This document shows, in pieces, positions 25,202 to 34,092 of a stretch of DNA of 54,485 nucleotides (position 1 is the stretch's first letter; every line of letters starts with the position of its first letter). Below the pieces are notes generated by a model that saw only the letters and a program-made list of their open reading frames with translations, ran no database searches and was not told the origin of the DNA. Location of the stretch: contig NZ_JAQVCH010000015.1 of NCBI RefSeq assembly GCF_028689845.1, positions 11,369 to 65,853 of the forward strand, read 5' to 3'. Source of the stretch: Flavobacterium sp. (lineage in GTDB: Bacteria; Bacteroidota; Bacteroidia; Flavobacteriales; Flavobacteriaceae). The translations under genes and the position numbers were made by a program.

Positions 25202-28201
25202 ATGTATAAAATCTCTCGCTTTTTTTTTATTTTTTTATTACTGATTTCAGTGATACATTGTGCGGTCAATAAAGCGAATACGAATAAAATTGTTCCAAAA
25301 GCAAGTTCAAAAACAAGTTCGGATTCGATTACCCAAATAAAAAAAGCAGAAACCATTTCCTTCAATTATACTACACCAACCGTAATTGAGAAAATTTGGG
25401 TAGACAGTGTTTTTAATTCACTTACCGTAGAAGAGAAAATAGGACAGTTGTTTATGGTTGCGGCTTATTCTAATAAAGATTCGGCTCATATTAAATCGGT
25501 AGAAAAATTAATAATAGATCAAAAAGTCGGTGGTTTAATTTTTTTCCAAGGCGGACCTGGACGACAAGCCGCTTTAACCAATCGCTATCAAAAATTATCA
25601 AAAACACCTTTATTTATAGGGATTGATGCCGAGTGGGGTTTAAGTATGCGATTAGATTCTGTCAATCGTTTCCCATGGAATATGACGCTTGGAGCCATTC
25701 AAGATCTTAATTTAATTGAAAAAACAGGAGAATTAATGGCCTTGCAATCTAAGCAATTAGGAATTCATTTTAATTTTGGACCTGTTTTAGACATCAATAC
25801 CAATCCGAAAAATCCAATAATTGGGAATCGTTCGTTTGGAGAAAACAAAGTCAACGTAGCCGATAAAGCCCTAGCATTAATGACTGGTTTGCAATCAAAT
25901 GGTGTTTATGCAACGGGTAAACATTTTCCAGGACATGGAGCAACTGAATCAGACTCACATCATACCTTACCCGTTATAAATTTTACACAAGAACAAATTC
26001 GTGATGTCGAATTATATCCCTATAAAAAACTAATTAACAAAGGATTAGCGAGTGTAATGGTGGCTCATTTAGATGTTCCAAGTTTTGAAAATCGACCAGG
26101 ATATCCGTCTTCCATTTCAGTAATAATTGTAACCGATTTATTAAAAAACGAATTGAATTTTAAGGGTTTAATTTTTACGGATGCTTTAAATATGAAAGGA
26201 GCAAGTAATTTTAAAAAACCAGGAGATATTGATTTAGCCGCATTTAAAGCTGGGAATGATATTTTATTATTTCCAGAAGATGTTCCTGCAGCAATTTTAA
26301 AAATAAAAGAAGCATTAAATACAGGTGAACTTACCACCGAAAGACTGGATTATTCTGTAAAAAAAATACTGCTTTTTAAATACAAAGCAGGTCTAGCTAA
26401 TTGGAAGCCCATCCAACTTGAAAAACTTTCATCGGTAATCAATACACCACAAGAGGAAGCATTACAATACAAATTATATGAAAATGCACTAACGGTAATT
26501 CGAAATAAAGGAGCAATTATTCCCATTAAAGAATTAGACAAACAGAAAATTGCCTATATCAAAATGGGCGACGATAATAACACGGTTTTTTTGGAAACCC
26601 TTCAAAAATATGCCGAAATTACAGAAGTTTCTCACACCCAATTAGATTCGATGCATAGTCAATTACGTGATTTTACACATGTTATTATTGGATATCATAA
26701 AACAGATGGAGCATGGAAAAAACACGATTTTTCTACGAAAGAATTACTGTGGATTTCTGAAATTGCTAAACGAAAAAAGGTAATTTTAGATTGTTTTGTA
26801 AAACCGTATGCACTAACTGCCATTCCGAGTTTTGAAAATATCGACGGCGTTATTGTTTCTTATCAAAATAGCGAGGTTTCTCAAAATGTATCCGCTCAAT
26901 TAATTTTTGGAGCAATCGCATCGAAAGGGAAATTACCGGTTTCTATTAATGAAGAATTTAAAGTTAATTTTGGCTTAATCACTGAAAAATTAAACCGATT
27001 GGGTTTTACTGCTCCTGAAAATGTCAAAATGAATTCGATTACTTTAGCAAAGATTGATGGAATCATGCAAAAAGCCATTGCACAAAAAATGACACCTGGA
27101 GGCCAAATTCTAATTGCTCGAAAAGGAAAAGTTATTTATCAAAAGGCTTTTGGTTTTCATACATATAAAGAACAAACGCCTGTTAAAAATACTGATATTT
27201 ATGATGTAGCTTCCTTGACTAAAATTGTTTCTACGCTACCCAATGTGATGCAATTGTATGATAAAAACCAAGTGAATATGGATACTAAACTTGGCGAAAT
27301 GATTCCGACATTTAAAGGAACAGATAAAGAAAACATTAATTTTAAAGATTTATTATCGCATTATGCTCGTTTGCAAGCTTGGATTCCGTTTTATAAGCAA
27401 ACCTTAGATAATAATAAAAAGCCAGACGAGAAGTATTATAAGAAGTTTTACAGCAAGGAATTCCCACATCAAGTGGCTGAAAACTTGTATATGCGAAGGG
27501 ATTATCCAGATACGATTATGAAATTAATTGGTGACAGTAAATTATTGCCAAAAAAAGAATATAAATATAGCGATTTCACCTTTATTATTTTAAAGCATTA
27601 TTTAGAAATTGCCACGGGAAAAAAATTAGAAGATTTGAGCAACAAGAATTTTTATGCCAAACTTGGGATGAATAATACTGTTTATAATCCGTTGCAAAAA
27701 TTTGATATGAATAGTATTCCGCCCACAGAGGAAGATACATATTTTCGTTACCAAACTATCCAAGGATACGTACACGATATGGAAGCAGCAATGGAAGGCG
27801 GGGTAGGCGGTCATGCGGGCATTTTTTCTAATACGATGGATTTAGCCAAAATCATGCAGCTTTTTTTACAAAAAGGTAATTATGCGAATGAAAATTTCTT
27901 TTCTAGTTCCACTTTTGATGTATTTAATACCTGTTATTATTGCCCTGACGGAAACCGTCGTGGAATAGGATTTGATAAGCCTCAATTAGGAACTTCTGGC
28001 CCAACTTGTGGTTGTGCTTCTATGACTAGTTTTGGCCATACCGGATTTACGGGAACAATGGCTTGGGCCGATCCAGAAGAAGAAATAATCTATATTTTTC
28101 TGTCAAATAGAACCTATCCAACGGCAGAAAAGAATGTTTTATCTCAACAAAATATTCGTGAAAATATCCAACAAGTTATCTATGATGCAATAGTACGATA
28201 A
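25202..28201 (+). CDS. Glycoside hydrolase family 3 / serine hydrolase (beta-lactamase-like) fusion
   Basis: A 999-aa secreted or lipid-anchored protein: the N-terminus has a hydrophobic segment ending in ISVIHCAVN, a possible lipobox. Residues 70-400 are a NagZ-like GH3 domain with KHFPGHGATESDSHHTLP (acid/base Asp-His dyad) and IFTDALNMKGAS (nucleophile Asp). Residues 400-600 are a GH3 C-terminal-type domain. From about 620 a class C beta-lactamase/PBP fold follows with the catalytic SLTK, YSD and HTG motifs, so both halves look active. Such fusions occur in Bacteroidota and are expected to act on peptidoglycan: beta-N-acetylglucosaminidase plus esterase/peptidase. Four Cys at 911, 914, 936 and 938 lie near the HTG motif. 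Confidence 0.92.
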   Translation: MYKISRFFFIFLLLISVIHCAVNKANTNKIVPKASSKTSSDSITQIKKAETISFNYTTPTVIEKIWVDSVFNSLTVEEKIGQLFMVAAYSNKDSAHIKSVEKLIIDQKVGGLIFFQGGPGRQAALTNRYQKLSKTPLFIGIDAEWGLSMRLDSVNRFPWNMTLGAIQDLNLIEKTGELMALQSKQLGIHFNFGPVLDINTNPKNPIIGNRSFGENKVNVADKALALMTGLQSNGVYATGKHFPGHGATESDSHHTLPVINFTQEQIRDVELYPYKKLINKGLASVMVAHLDVPSFENRPGYPSSISVIIVTDLLKNELNFKGLIFTDALNMKGASNFKKPGDIDLAAFKAGNDILLFPEDVPAAILKIKEALNTGELTTERLDYSVKKILLFKYKAGLANWKPIQLEKLSSVINTPQEEALQYKLYENALTVIRNKGAIIPIKELDKQKIAYIKMGDDNNTVFLETLQKYAEITEVSHTQLDSMHSQLRDFTHVIIGYHKTDGAWKKHDFSTKELLWISEIAKRKKVILDCFVKPYALTAIPSFENIDGVIVSYQNSEVSQNVSAQLIFGAIASKGKLPVSINEEFKVNFGLITEKLNRLGFTAPENVKMNSITLAKIDGIMQKAIAQKMTPGGQILIARKGKVIYQKAFGFHTYKEQTPVKNTDIYDVASLTKIVSTLPNVMQLYDKNQVNMDTKLGEMIPTFKGTDKENINFKDLLSHYARLQAWIPFYKQTLDNNKKPDEKYYKKFYSKEFPHQVAENLYMRRDYPDTIMKLIGDSKLLPKKEYKYSDFTFIILKHYLEIATGKKLEDLSNKNFYAKLGMNNTVYNPLQKFDMNSIPPTEEDTYFRYQTIQGYVHDMEAAMEGGVGGHAGIFSNTMDLAKIMQLFLQKGNYANENFFSSSTFDVFNTCYYCPDGNRRGIGFDKPQLGTSGPTCGCASMTSFGHTGFTGTMAWADPEEEIIYIFLSNRTYPTAEKNVLSQQNIRENIQQVIYDAIVR

Positions 28202-28204
28202 ACA

Positions 28205-28597
28205 CTAAAGTTTATTCATATTTGCAGCTAAGGTTTCAATAAATTTAGAAATAGGGCCTTTAATCATCATCGCCATCATCGGGTTAAAATCACCTTCAAA
28301 AGTTAATTGTACTTCTGAAGTTGTTTCAGAAAGAGCATTAATATTTCCTGTTAAAGTAAAGGGCAATTTTTCTGAAGCTGCTCCTAAAACCACTTGACTT
28401 GACGGATTTTTTTCTTTCATCCGTAATTTGATTTCAGGCATTCCTTTTAAGCCAAAAATAAAAGAATCCTCACCCGTTACTTCAAATTTAGCAATGTTTT
28501 CAGGCATTAATTTTTCAAAATTTCGAACATCACTCAACGATTCAAATAAATAGTCAGCTGATTTTTCTACGGTAACTTTTGGACTTTCTATATTCAT
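28205..28597 (-). CDS. SRPBCC (START-like) family protein
   Basis: A 130-aa single-domain protein that starts MNIESPKVTVEKSADYLFE and has the SRPBCC layout: beta strand, two small helices (LFESLSDVRNFEKLMPENI), a curved sheet, and a long C-terminal helix (GPISKFIETLAANMNKL). The family forms a hydrophobic ligand cavity; the ligand is unknown. It is 28 bp downstream of pyrE on the same strand and is 3 bp away from the convergent GH3 fusion gene. In Bacteroidota this pairing with pyrE is common. Confidence 0.85.
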   Translation of the reverse strand: MNIESPKVTVEKSADYLFESLSDVRNFEKLMPENIAKFEVTGEDSFIFGLKGMPEIKLRMKEKNPSSQVVLGAASEKLPFTLTGNINALSETTSEVQLTFEGDFNPMMAMMIKGPISKFIETLAANMNKL

Positions 28598-28625
28598 GTT
28601 TATTATTTTATAGTATTTTTTTAGT

Positions 28626-29273
28626 TTAAACTTCTACACCCCATTTTGACGGATTTACTCGCCACTCTTGTAAAGTGTGTTGTTCTTCTTCTGTAATATA
28701 TTTTTTAGCAACTGCTAATTCCAACAAATTATCATAATTGGAAAGCGTATATAAGTCGACGTTATCCTTTTTGAAATTTTCAACCGCTACATCAAATCCA
28801 TAAGTAAAAATGGCAACCATGCCTTTCACGTTTGCACCTGCTTCTTTTAAGGCTTCCACGGCTAACAAGCTACTTTTTCCGGTACTGATTAAATCTTCAA
28901 CCACCACCACACTTTGTCCTTTTTGCAAAAAACCTTCCACTTGATTTAAACGACCATGTTTTTTAGCTTCTGGTCGAACATATACAAAAGGTATTCCCAT
29001 ATATTCAGCTACTAACACTCCAATTCCAATTGCTCCAGTGGCTACACCAGCAATGACATCTGGTTTTCCAAATTGTTTTTCAATTGTTTTAGAAAATTCT
29101 TCCCGAATATAATTTCTAATTGGTGGAAATGAGAGGGTTATGCGGTTATCACAATATATTGGCGATTTCCATCCTGAAGCCCATGTAAAAGGATTTTTAG
29201 GATTTAATTTAATTGCGTTTATTTGTAAAAGCAATTCGGCCGTTTTTTTAGCGGTATCTTTATTTAAAATCAT
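28626..29273 (-). CDS. pyrE: Orotate phosphoribosyltransferase
   Basis: PyrE makes orotidine 5'-phosphate from orotate and PRPP in pyrimidine synthesis. I start at ATG 29273 (215 aa, MILNKDTAKKTAELLLQINA); the longer frame starts from a weak codon inside the neighbouring gene. Visible motifs are FTWASGWKSPIYCDNR (orotate-binding region), VAGVATGAIGIG and the PRPP motif VVVVEDLISTGKSSL. A promoter-like TAnnTTTG box ends only 4 bases upstream of the ATG, which suggests a leaderless or nearly leaderless mRNA. Confidence 0.96.
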   Translation of the reverse strand: MILNKDTAKKTAELLLQINAIKLNPKNPFTWASGWKSPIYCDNRITLSFPPIRNYIREEFSKTIEKQFGKPDVIAGVATGAIGIGVLVAEYMGIPFVYVRPEAKKHGRLNQVEGFLQKGQSVVVVEDLISTGKSSLLAVEALKEAGANVKGMVAIFTYGFDVAVENFKKDNVDLYTLSNYDNLLELAVAKKYITEEEQHTLQEWRVNPSKWGVEV

Positions 29274-29277
29274 ATTA

Positions 29278-29307
29278 CAAATGTATAAAGTTTTTGTGAA
29301 CGACAAA
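29278..29307 (-). promoter_or_regulatory. pyrE promoter embedded in the start of the divergent NUDIX gene
   Basis: On the minus strand TTTG (29307-29304), 18 bases, then TACATTTG (29285-29278) match the Bacteroidota consensus. The -7 box contains the ATG of the NUDIX gene and the -33 box lies in its ninth codon. Transcription is expected to begin at or within a few bases of the pyrE ATG (29273). Confidence 0.65.
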
Positions 29308-29868
29308 CCACTTTTTTTGACAAATGAAATTCAGAAGGAAACCGACTTTCAACTGTTTTTGCTTGAAAGTGTTGATATTAAGCAGCTTATAGTCAATATT
29401 TTTAAAAATAAAGTTGAAAAAGCTTTTTTATATCATCCAGATGAAAAAGAAATGATGAAAAAATTAAAAGCAAAAATTCCAGTTGAAAAAGCAGGCGGAG
29501 GATTAGTATACAATGAAAACAAGGAAGTTTTATTTATTTTTAGAAATAATAAGTGGGATTTGCCAAAAGGTGGAACTGAAAAAGGAGAGGATATTGAAGA
29601 AACGGCTATTCGTGAAGTTGAAGAAGAAACCGGTGTAAGCGGATTAAAAATTACTAATAAATTAGGTAAAACCTATCATGTTTTTAAACGTAATGGCCGG
29701 TATAAACTGAAAATCACGCATTGGTTTGAAATGCATACTCAATACAACGATAAATTGGTTGCTCAAGCCAATGAAGGAATTGAAAAAGCAGAATGGAAAT
29801 CGCCAAAAGAAATTGAAAAATGTCTCTTAAATTCGTATGAAAATATTAAGTTGCTATTTGAAAAGTGA
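29281..29868 (+). CDS. NUDIX hydrolase
   Basis: Start ATG 29281 gives 195 aa (MYKVFVNDKPLFLTNEIQKE); the open frame to the left lies over pyrE and is not coding. Residues 75-185 are a NUDIX fold with the full box GGTEKGEDIEETAIREVEEETGV (GX5EX7REUXEEXGU; about 103-125 given the upstream domain). The N-terminal 65 residues are a separate small domain seen in Bacteroidota NUDIX proteins next to pyrE. The enzyme hydrolyses a nucleoside diphosphate linked to another moiety; the substrate is unknown. Only 7 bp separate the divergent start codons. Confidence 0.92.
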   Translation: MYKVFVNDKPLFLTNEIQKETDFQLFLLESVDIKQLIVNIFKNKVEKAFLYHPDEKEMMKKLKAKIPVEKAGGGLVYNENKEVLFIFRNNKWDLPKGGTEKGEDIEETAIREVEEETGVSGLKITNKLGKTYHVFKRNGRYKLKITHWFEMHTQYNDKLVAQANEGIEKAEWKSPKEIEKCLLNSYENIKLLFEK

Positions 29869-29889
29869 TTCTTTTTTTTTATAATTTTG
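29857..29889 (+). promoter_or_regulatory. Promoter of the T9SS cargo gene
   Basis: TTTG (29857-29860), 21 bases, then TAATTTTG (29882-29889). The -33 box lies in the last codons of the NUDIX gene. The distance from the -7 box to the ATG at 29910 is 20 bases. Confidence 0.6.
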
Positions 29890-29909
29890 GAAAAAATAAA
29901 ATTACTTTC

Positions 29910-30830
29910 ATGAGAAAAACTTTACCTTTTTTGTTACTGTTGTTTTGCGGTTTTTTACAAGCTCAAAATTATACATTTCTTAAATTAAATCAACCTTATG
30001 TTGAGTTAGTTAATCCTGTTTCAATTAATCAAGGAGAAATTTGGGACGACTTTGAATTTCCTATCGCCATCCCATTTACGTTTAGTGTGAATGGTCAGAA
30101 TTTTCAAGAATTAATTATGAATGATAGTTTTATCACTTTTGAAGGAACTTTATCAGAAATTATAAGTCCGATGGGCAATGACTTAGTCGACAGAGGCTTT
30201 TACGGCGATAATTCTTTGTCTCCCCTAAGCTATAAAATAGAAGGTACAACGGGAAATCGCATTTTAAAAATGCAATGGAAAAATTCCGGCAGTTTTGATG
30301 ATACACCCTTAGCCATGTTTGTAAACTTTCAGATTTGGCTTTATGAAACGAGTAGTATTTTTGAATTGCGTTATGGACAAAATAGTGTAACTAATTCGGA
30401 GACTTTTTATTCAGGTGAAGTAGGTGGAGCAATTGGTGTAACTTCACTTGATTTTGATACAGAAGAATTTAGTAATTCCTTATTTTTAATTGGCAGTCCG
30501 GCGAGTCCTACTATAACCAACCAATTAGATTTTATTACCGGAACACCAACAGATACAACAGTTTATAGGTTTACTCCATCTGCTTTATCAATTGGTGCTA
30601 ATCAAAGAAATATCGCATTATTTGTTTATCCAAATCCGAGTCAGGATGTGTTTTTTATTAAAGGCTTAACTGATAATCAAACCTACACAATTTCGGATAG
30701 TTTTGGAAAAGTAATTCAAAAAGACTTAATTTTAATTGATAATGCCGCAATAAATTTATCAAATTTTGAAACGGGTTTATATTTTTTGAATTTTGAATCT
30801 GGAAATTCTATTAAATTGCTAAAGAACTAA
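29910..30830 (+). CDS. Secreted protein with T9SS type A C-terminal sorting domain, 306 aa
   Basis: The signal peptide MRKTLPFLLLLFCGFLQAQ defines the start at ATG 29910. The body (about 20-225) is beta-rich with no recognised catalytic motif. The last 75 residues, from IALFVYPNPSQDVFFIKGL to ETGLYFLNFESGNSIKLLKN, form a Por secretion-system type A sorting domain (YPNPS, then GLY and a C-terminal K-L-x-K strand), so the protein is exported by T9SS and either anchored or released. The T9SS machinery itself is not in this window. Confidence 0.88.
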   Translation: MRKTLPFLLLLFCGFLQAQNYTFLKLNQPYVELVNPVSINQGEIWDDFEFPIAIPFTFSVNGQNFQELIMNDSFITFEGTLSEIISPMGNDLVDRGFYGDNSLSPLSYKIEGTTGNRILKMQWKNSGSFDDTPLAMFVNFQIWLYETSSIFELRYGQNSVTNSETFYSGEVGGAIGVTSLDFDTEEFSNSLFLIGSPASPTITNQLDFITGTPTDTTVYRFTPSALSIGANQRNIALFVYPNPSQDVFFIKGLTDNQTYTISDSFGKVIQKDLILIDNAAINLSNFETGLYFLNFESGNSIKLLKN

Positions 30831-30850
30831 TTTGAAAAAAAAAAAAAAGG

Positions 30851-30882
30851 AACGTCAAGACATTATCTTGACGTTTTTTTTA
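30851..30882. terminator. Bidirectional terminator between T9SS gene and M14 peptidase gene
   Basis: AACGTCAAGA / TCTTGACGTT form a 10-bp stem with loop CATTA, preceded by an A run (from 30835) and followed by a T run, so it can act in both directions. It lies between two convergent genes. Confidence 0.9.
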
Positions 30883-30898
30883 TAAATTATAGTTAATA

Positions 30899-32632
30899 CT
30901 ACTTAACTAGTCGATAAACCGGATATTCTAAATGTCCTTTTTCATAATAGGTAGAATGTAAGTAAATCCATTGTAGTTGAGCCGCACCATCATTAGAAAA
31001 AACGACATCAGTTGCTTTCTTTTTTTCAAATTCGTTCTTTAAGTTTGGATTTTGGTTCAATACTTCCACGGCCAAATCTTCAAAAACATAAGCGGAATAC
31101 CATTCTTTCTGCTGTAAAATCCCATCGAAGAAATTCCAATTGAAATAAGAATCAACAGCTTCAGGTTCTAACGTTTCTAATAAAAACTTGACACCCGCTT
31201 GTTCTGTCGGAATAATCCAATCGCCTTTTTGAAATAAAATAGATTCCATCTTTCTTGAAACAATCGTTTGATAATGATTATAATGACCTTCATACGCTTC
31301 TTTGGCTGTTTTAAAACCTTCAATCCTGTATTTTTCAACTCTAATCAATGAATCTTTTTCTAAACGATGCATCGAAATGTTATTTAATTTTAATAATTCG
31401 ACGACATTCCACCAAGTTTTCGGAATTATATACGCCGTTGGAATCGTAATTTCCTTAACCGATTTGTAGTCAGGATAAAAAGAGATTTGTTTATTGAAGG
31501 GTTTGTTTTGATCATAAAACAACCTGTCTTTACCAGAAATTAAACTTTTTTTATAGCCGGCTTCAAAGCCTAAAAATGACATTTGTTCTCTTTTTGTACT
31601 ATCAATTTGCCATTGAATGGTATAGTTTGCTTTTGGTTTGAAATTAGTAAAGTTTTCTTTTCGTAATTTTTTTATTCTTAAATAGTTTGCGTCTGTGTAG
31701 TTTAGAGTGGTTTTCATAAACGCGTACGTTGCATTTACCCGATCTTCAAAGTTTTTGAGCATGTGCAATTCGGGCATATAACCAATTGTATTAAACAAGG
31801 AGGCATAACCAGTGGAATAGCGAGGTAAATCCATGAATTGCGAATAACCACTTTCTGGGGTCGTTCCATAAACATTAACATAAGGAATGCTTTCCAGTTT
31901 ATTGACTTTTAATTGTTTTCTAATTTCTGGCGTCATTTGTTCTTTTATGAAATCGCCCAAATTTTTTCCTATTTTTTGATGTTGAGTTTGAATATAAGTC
32001 AACGTATATTGATAATCTGCTCCATTACTTACATGATTATCAATAAACACATCCGGATTAACTTCATGAAATAAAGCCGCAAAACTTCGAGCATTTTTTG
32101 TGTCAGATTTGACAAAATCTCTATTCAAATCAAAATAACGACCGTTTGCTCTAAAACCATAACTTTCAGGACCATTTTGGTTTACGCGTGAAGTTGAATT
32201 TCTATTTAAGGTTCCGCTAATATTATAGAAAGGAATAACAGCAACGATAGTATTTTTTGGGAGATTTATTTTTCCAAAAGCCAAATCACGTAAAAGTAGG
32301 GTAGAAGCGTCAACTCCATCTGGTTCACCAGGATGAATATTGTTATTAATAAGTAAAATTGCTTTTGTTTTAGCCGCTTTTTGCAAATCAAATACCGCTT
32401 CTGGATTAAATAAAATTAAATGTAAGGGTAACCCACTATCTGTTAACCCCATTTCTTTTATTTTAATAGTAGGAAAGTTTCTTTCTAAATCTAAAAAAAA
32501 ATCAATGGTTTCTTGATACGTCGCAGTTAGATTTTTATTCCCTTTTTCATAGGGAGTCAAGGTATTCTGCGAGGTTTGTGCCACTGAATAAACCGAAAAA
32601 AACAGTAACAAAAATTGGAATAAATAGTTCAT
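30899..32632 (-). CDS. M14 family zinc carboxypeptidase
   Basis: The 577-aa protein starts with a signal peptide (MNYLFQFLLLFFSVYSVAQ). The peptidase M14 zinc site is visible as NNNIHPGEPDGVDAS (HxxE, about residues 96-110) and a downstream zinc-ligand His in FIDNHVSNGADYQYT (about 200). The catalytic C-terminal Glu of M14 is expected around 290 (MPELHML). The C-terminal 250 residues are a less conserved beta-rich part. It probably trims peptides or murein peptides in the periplasm. Single gene between two terminators or promoters. Confidence 0.9.
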   Translation of the reverse strand: MNYLFQFLLLFFSVYSVAQTSQNTLTPYEKGNKNLTATYQETIDFFLDLERNFPTIKIKEMGLTDSGLPLHLILFNPEAVFDLQKAAKTKAILLINNNIHPGEPDGVDASTLLLRDLAFGKINLPKNTIVAVIPFYNISGTLNRNSTSRVNQNGPESYGFRANGRYFDLNRDFVKSDTKNARSFAALFHEVNPDVFIDNHVSNGADYQYTLTYIQTQHQKIGKNLGDFIKEQMTPEIRKQLKVNKLESIPYVNVYGTTPESGYSQFMDLPRYSTGYASLFNTIGYMPELHMLKNFEDRVNATYAFMKTTLNYTDANYLRIKKLRKENFTNFKPKANYTIQWQIDSTKREQMSFLGFEAGYKKSLISGKDRLFYDQNKPFNKQISFYPDYKSVKEITIPTAYIIPKTWWNVVELLKLNNISMHRLEKDSLIRVEKYRIEGFKTAKEAYEGHYNHYQTIVSRKMESILFQKGDWIIPTEQAGVKFLLETLEPEAVDSYFNWNFFDGILQQKEWYSAYVFEDLAVEVLNQNPNLKNEFEKKKATDVVFSNDGAAQLQWIYLHSTYYEKGHLEYPVYRLVK

Positions 32633-32685
32633 TTGTTAAATTTTATTTTTTTTACTAAAATAAGTGTTTGTTTCGGAAAATAATG

Positions 32686-32693
32686 TAGCTTTG
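32686..32693 (+). promoter_or_regulatory. -7 box for the second T9SS cargo gene
   Basis: TAGCTTTG lies 24 bases upstream of ATG 32718. A TTTG at 32667-32670 is 15 bases upstream of the box, shorter than usual spacing, so the -33 assignment is uncertain. Confidence 0.45.
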
Positions 32694-32717
32694 TTAAAAC
32701 ATTTAAACTTTTTATTT

Positions 32718-33578
32718 ATGAAAAAAATTACTTTATTATTTTTATTATTGGTTGCATTTGTAGGAAATAGCCAGACTATCTCTCACAGCACCTCAATGGA
32801 ATTAGGAGACACTAACGTGGCTTGCAATGGAGGAACTCCATCAACATCAAGTGACAATCGTTATTTTAGATTCTTTAAATTAAGCGATTTTGGAATTGCA
32901 GGACCTTGGACGGTTGAAAATGTTAAATTTGGTATTCAGTCTTTGACTATTCCATCTTTACCTGGTGGTTTTCCTATCACTGTTGTACTTTATTCTACTC
33001 CAGCGAGTAATTTTCCAGTAGTTTTCCCAACAGGTTACACTGAAATTACACAAATCACTACTAACTTTATGGCAGATGCTGCAGAAACGTTAGTAACCGT
33101 TGAATTAGAGGCTACAGTTCCTGCTGGTCATAATTTATTAGTACAAGTTGGTTATAATGCTCAAGAAGCAAGTAGTGGAAATAGAGTTTTCTTATCTGCT
33201 AACAGTTTAGGACAATCTGCTCCAACCTATATCCAATCAACAGCTTGTGGTATTGCAAATCCATCTACTATGGCATCAATTAATTTTCCTGATGCTCATT
33301 TAGTATTATCAGTAACTGGTGGTACAATGAGTGTAGGAGATAATGCTTTAGATAAAGTTTCGGTTTATCCAAATCCATCTAAAGGAAAATTCAACATTGA
33401 ATTACCTTCAACAGTTTCTATTGAATCAGCTTCTATTACTGATATTGCAGGAAAACAAATGGAAGTTAAATTAGATGCTGCAAATTCTTTTTCTATTTCT
33501 GAATTTAAAACAGGCGTTTATATTTTAAACATCCAAACTTCAGAAGGAGTAATCAACAAAAGAATTATCAAAGAATAA
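32718..33578 (+). CDS. Secreted protein with T9SS type A sorting domain, 286 aa
   Basis: Start ATG 32718 gives the signal peptide MKKITLLFLLLVAFVGNSQ; the frame to the left is not coding because the promoter box lies there. The middle (20-205) is a beta-sandwich-like region rich in G, S, T and P, including NRYFRFFKLSDFGI, AGPWTVENVKFGI and PAGHNLLVQVGYN, a pattern common in adhesin-like Bacteroidota exoproteins. The last 70 residues (VSVYPNPSKGKFNIELP to KTGVYILNIQTSEG, KRIIKE) are a T9SS type A sorting domain. Codon use near the end is A/T-rich like the rest. Confidence 0.9.
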   Translation: MKKITLLFLLLVAFVGNSQTISHSTSMELGDTNVACNGGTPSTSSDNRYFRFFKLSDFGIAGPWTVENVKFGIQSLTIPSLPGGFPITVVLYSTPASNFPVVFPTGYTEITQITTNFMADAAETLVTVELEATVPAGHNLLVQVGYNAQEASSGNRVFLSANSLGQSAPTYIQSTACGIANPSTMASINFPDAHLVLSVTGGTMSVGDNALDKVSVYPNPSKGKFNIELPSTVSIESASITDIAGKQMEVKLDAANSFSISEFKTGVYILNIQTSEGVINKRIIKE

Positions 33579-33600
33579 TTTAAAGGTTATTATACTTTAT

Positions 33601-33628
33601 AAAAACCGATTCGAAAGAATCGGTTTTT
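33601..33628. terminator. Bidirectional terminator with GAAA tetraloop
   Basis: AAAAACCGATTC / GAATCGGTTTTT, a perfect 12-bp stem closed by a GAAA (GNRA) tetraloop at 33613-33616, with a T run on each outgoing strand. The coaD stop codon (33630-33632) is 1 base from the stem, so it serves both convergent genes. Confidence 0.93.
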
Positions 33629-33629
33629 T

Positions 33630-34085
33630 TTATTTTAAATTGACAGAAGCCGGAACTAAAATAGAATAATCGCCACCGTTTCTAATCACATCACGTACAA
33701 TACTAGAACTAATAAAAGAAGTGTTAGATGCCGTTAATAAAAAGACTGTTTCAATTTTAGAGAGTTTACGGTTGGTATGAGCAATTGCTTTTTCAAACTC
33801 AAAATCAGCAGGATTCCGCAGTCCACGTAAAATAAATTCAGCATTTTCCTTTTTACATAGATCGATAGTCAATCCTTCATATGAAATTACCCTTACTTTA
33901 GGTTCGTTTTTAAAGGCTTCCTTAATAAAATGCATCCGTTCGTCTAAAGAAAACATATATTTTTTCTCGGCATTAATACCGATAGCTATAATCACTTCAT
34001 CAAAAAGTGATATTCCGCGTTTGATGATATCAAAATGGCCTAACGTTATGGGGTCAAACGAACCTGGAAAAATGGCTTTTTTCAT
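33630..34085 (-). CDS. coaD: Phosphopantetheine adenylyltransferase
   Basis: CoaD joins 4'-phosphopantetheine and ATP to dephospho-CoA. I start at ATG 34085 (151 aa, MKKAIFPGSFDPITLGHFDI), which gives the family's N-terminal nucleotidyltransferase motif (SFDPxTxGH). LRGLRNPADFEFEKA and SNTSFISSSIVRDVI (ISSSxVR) are the other family blocks. A longer frame would overlap ddl. It is 7 bp downstream of ddl and ends at the tetraloop terminator. Confidence 0.96.
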   Translation of the reverse strand: MKKAIFPGSFDPITLGHFDIIKRGISLFDEVIIAIGINAEKKYMFSLDERMHFIKEAFKNEPKVRVISYEGLTIDLCKKENAEFILRGLRNPADFEFEKAIAHTNRKLSKIETVFLLTASNTSFISSSIVRDVIRNGGDYSILVPASVNLK

Positions 34086-34092
34086 AAAATAG

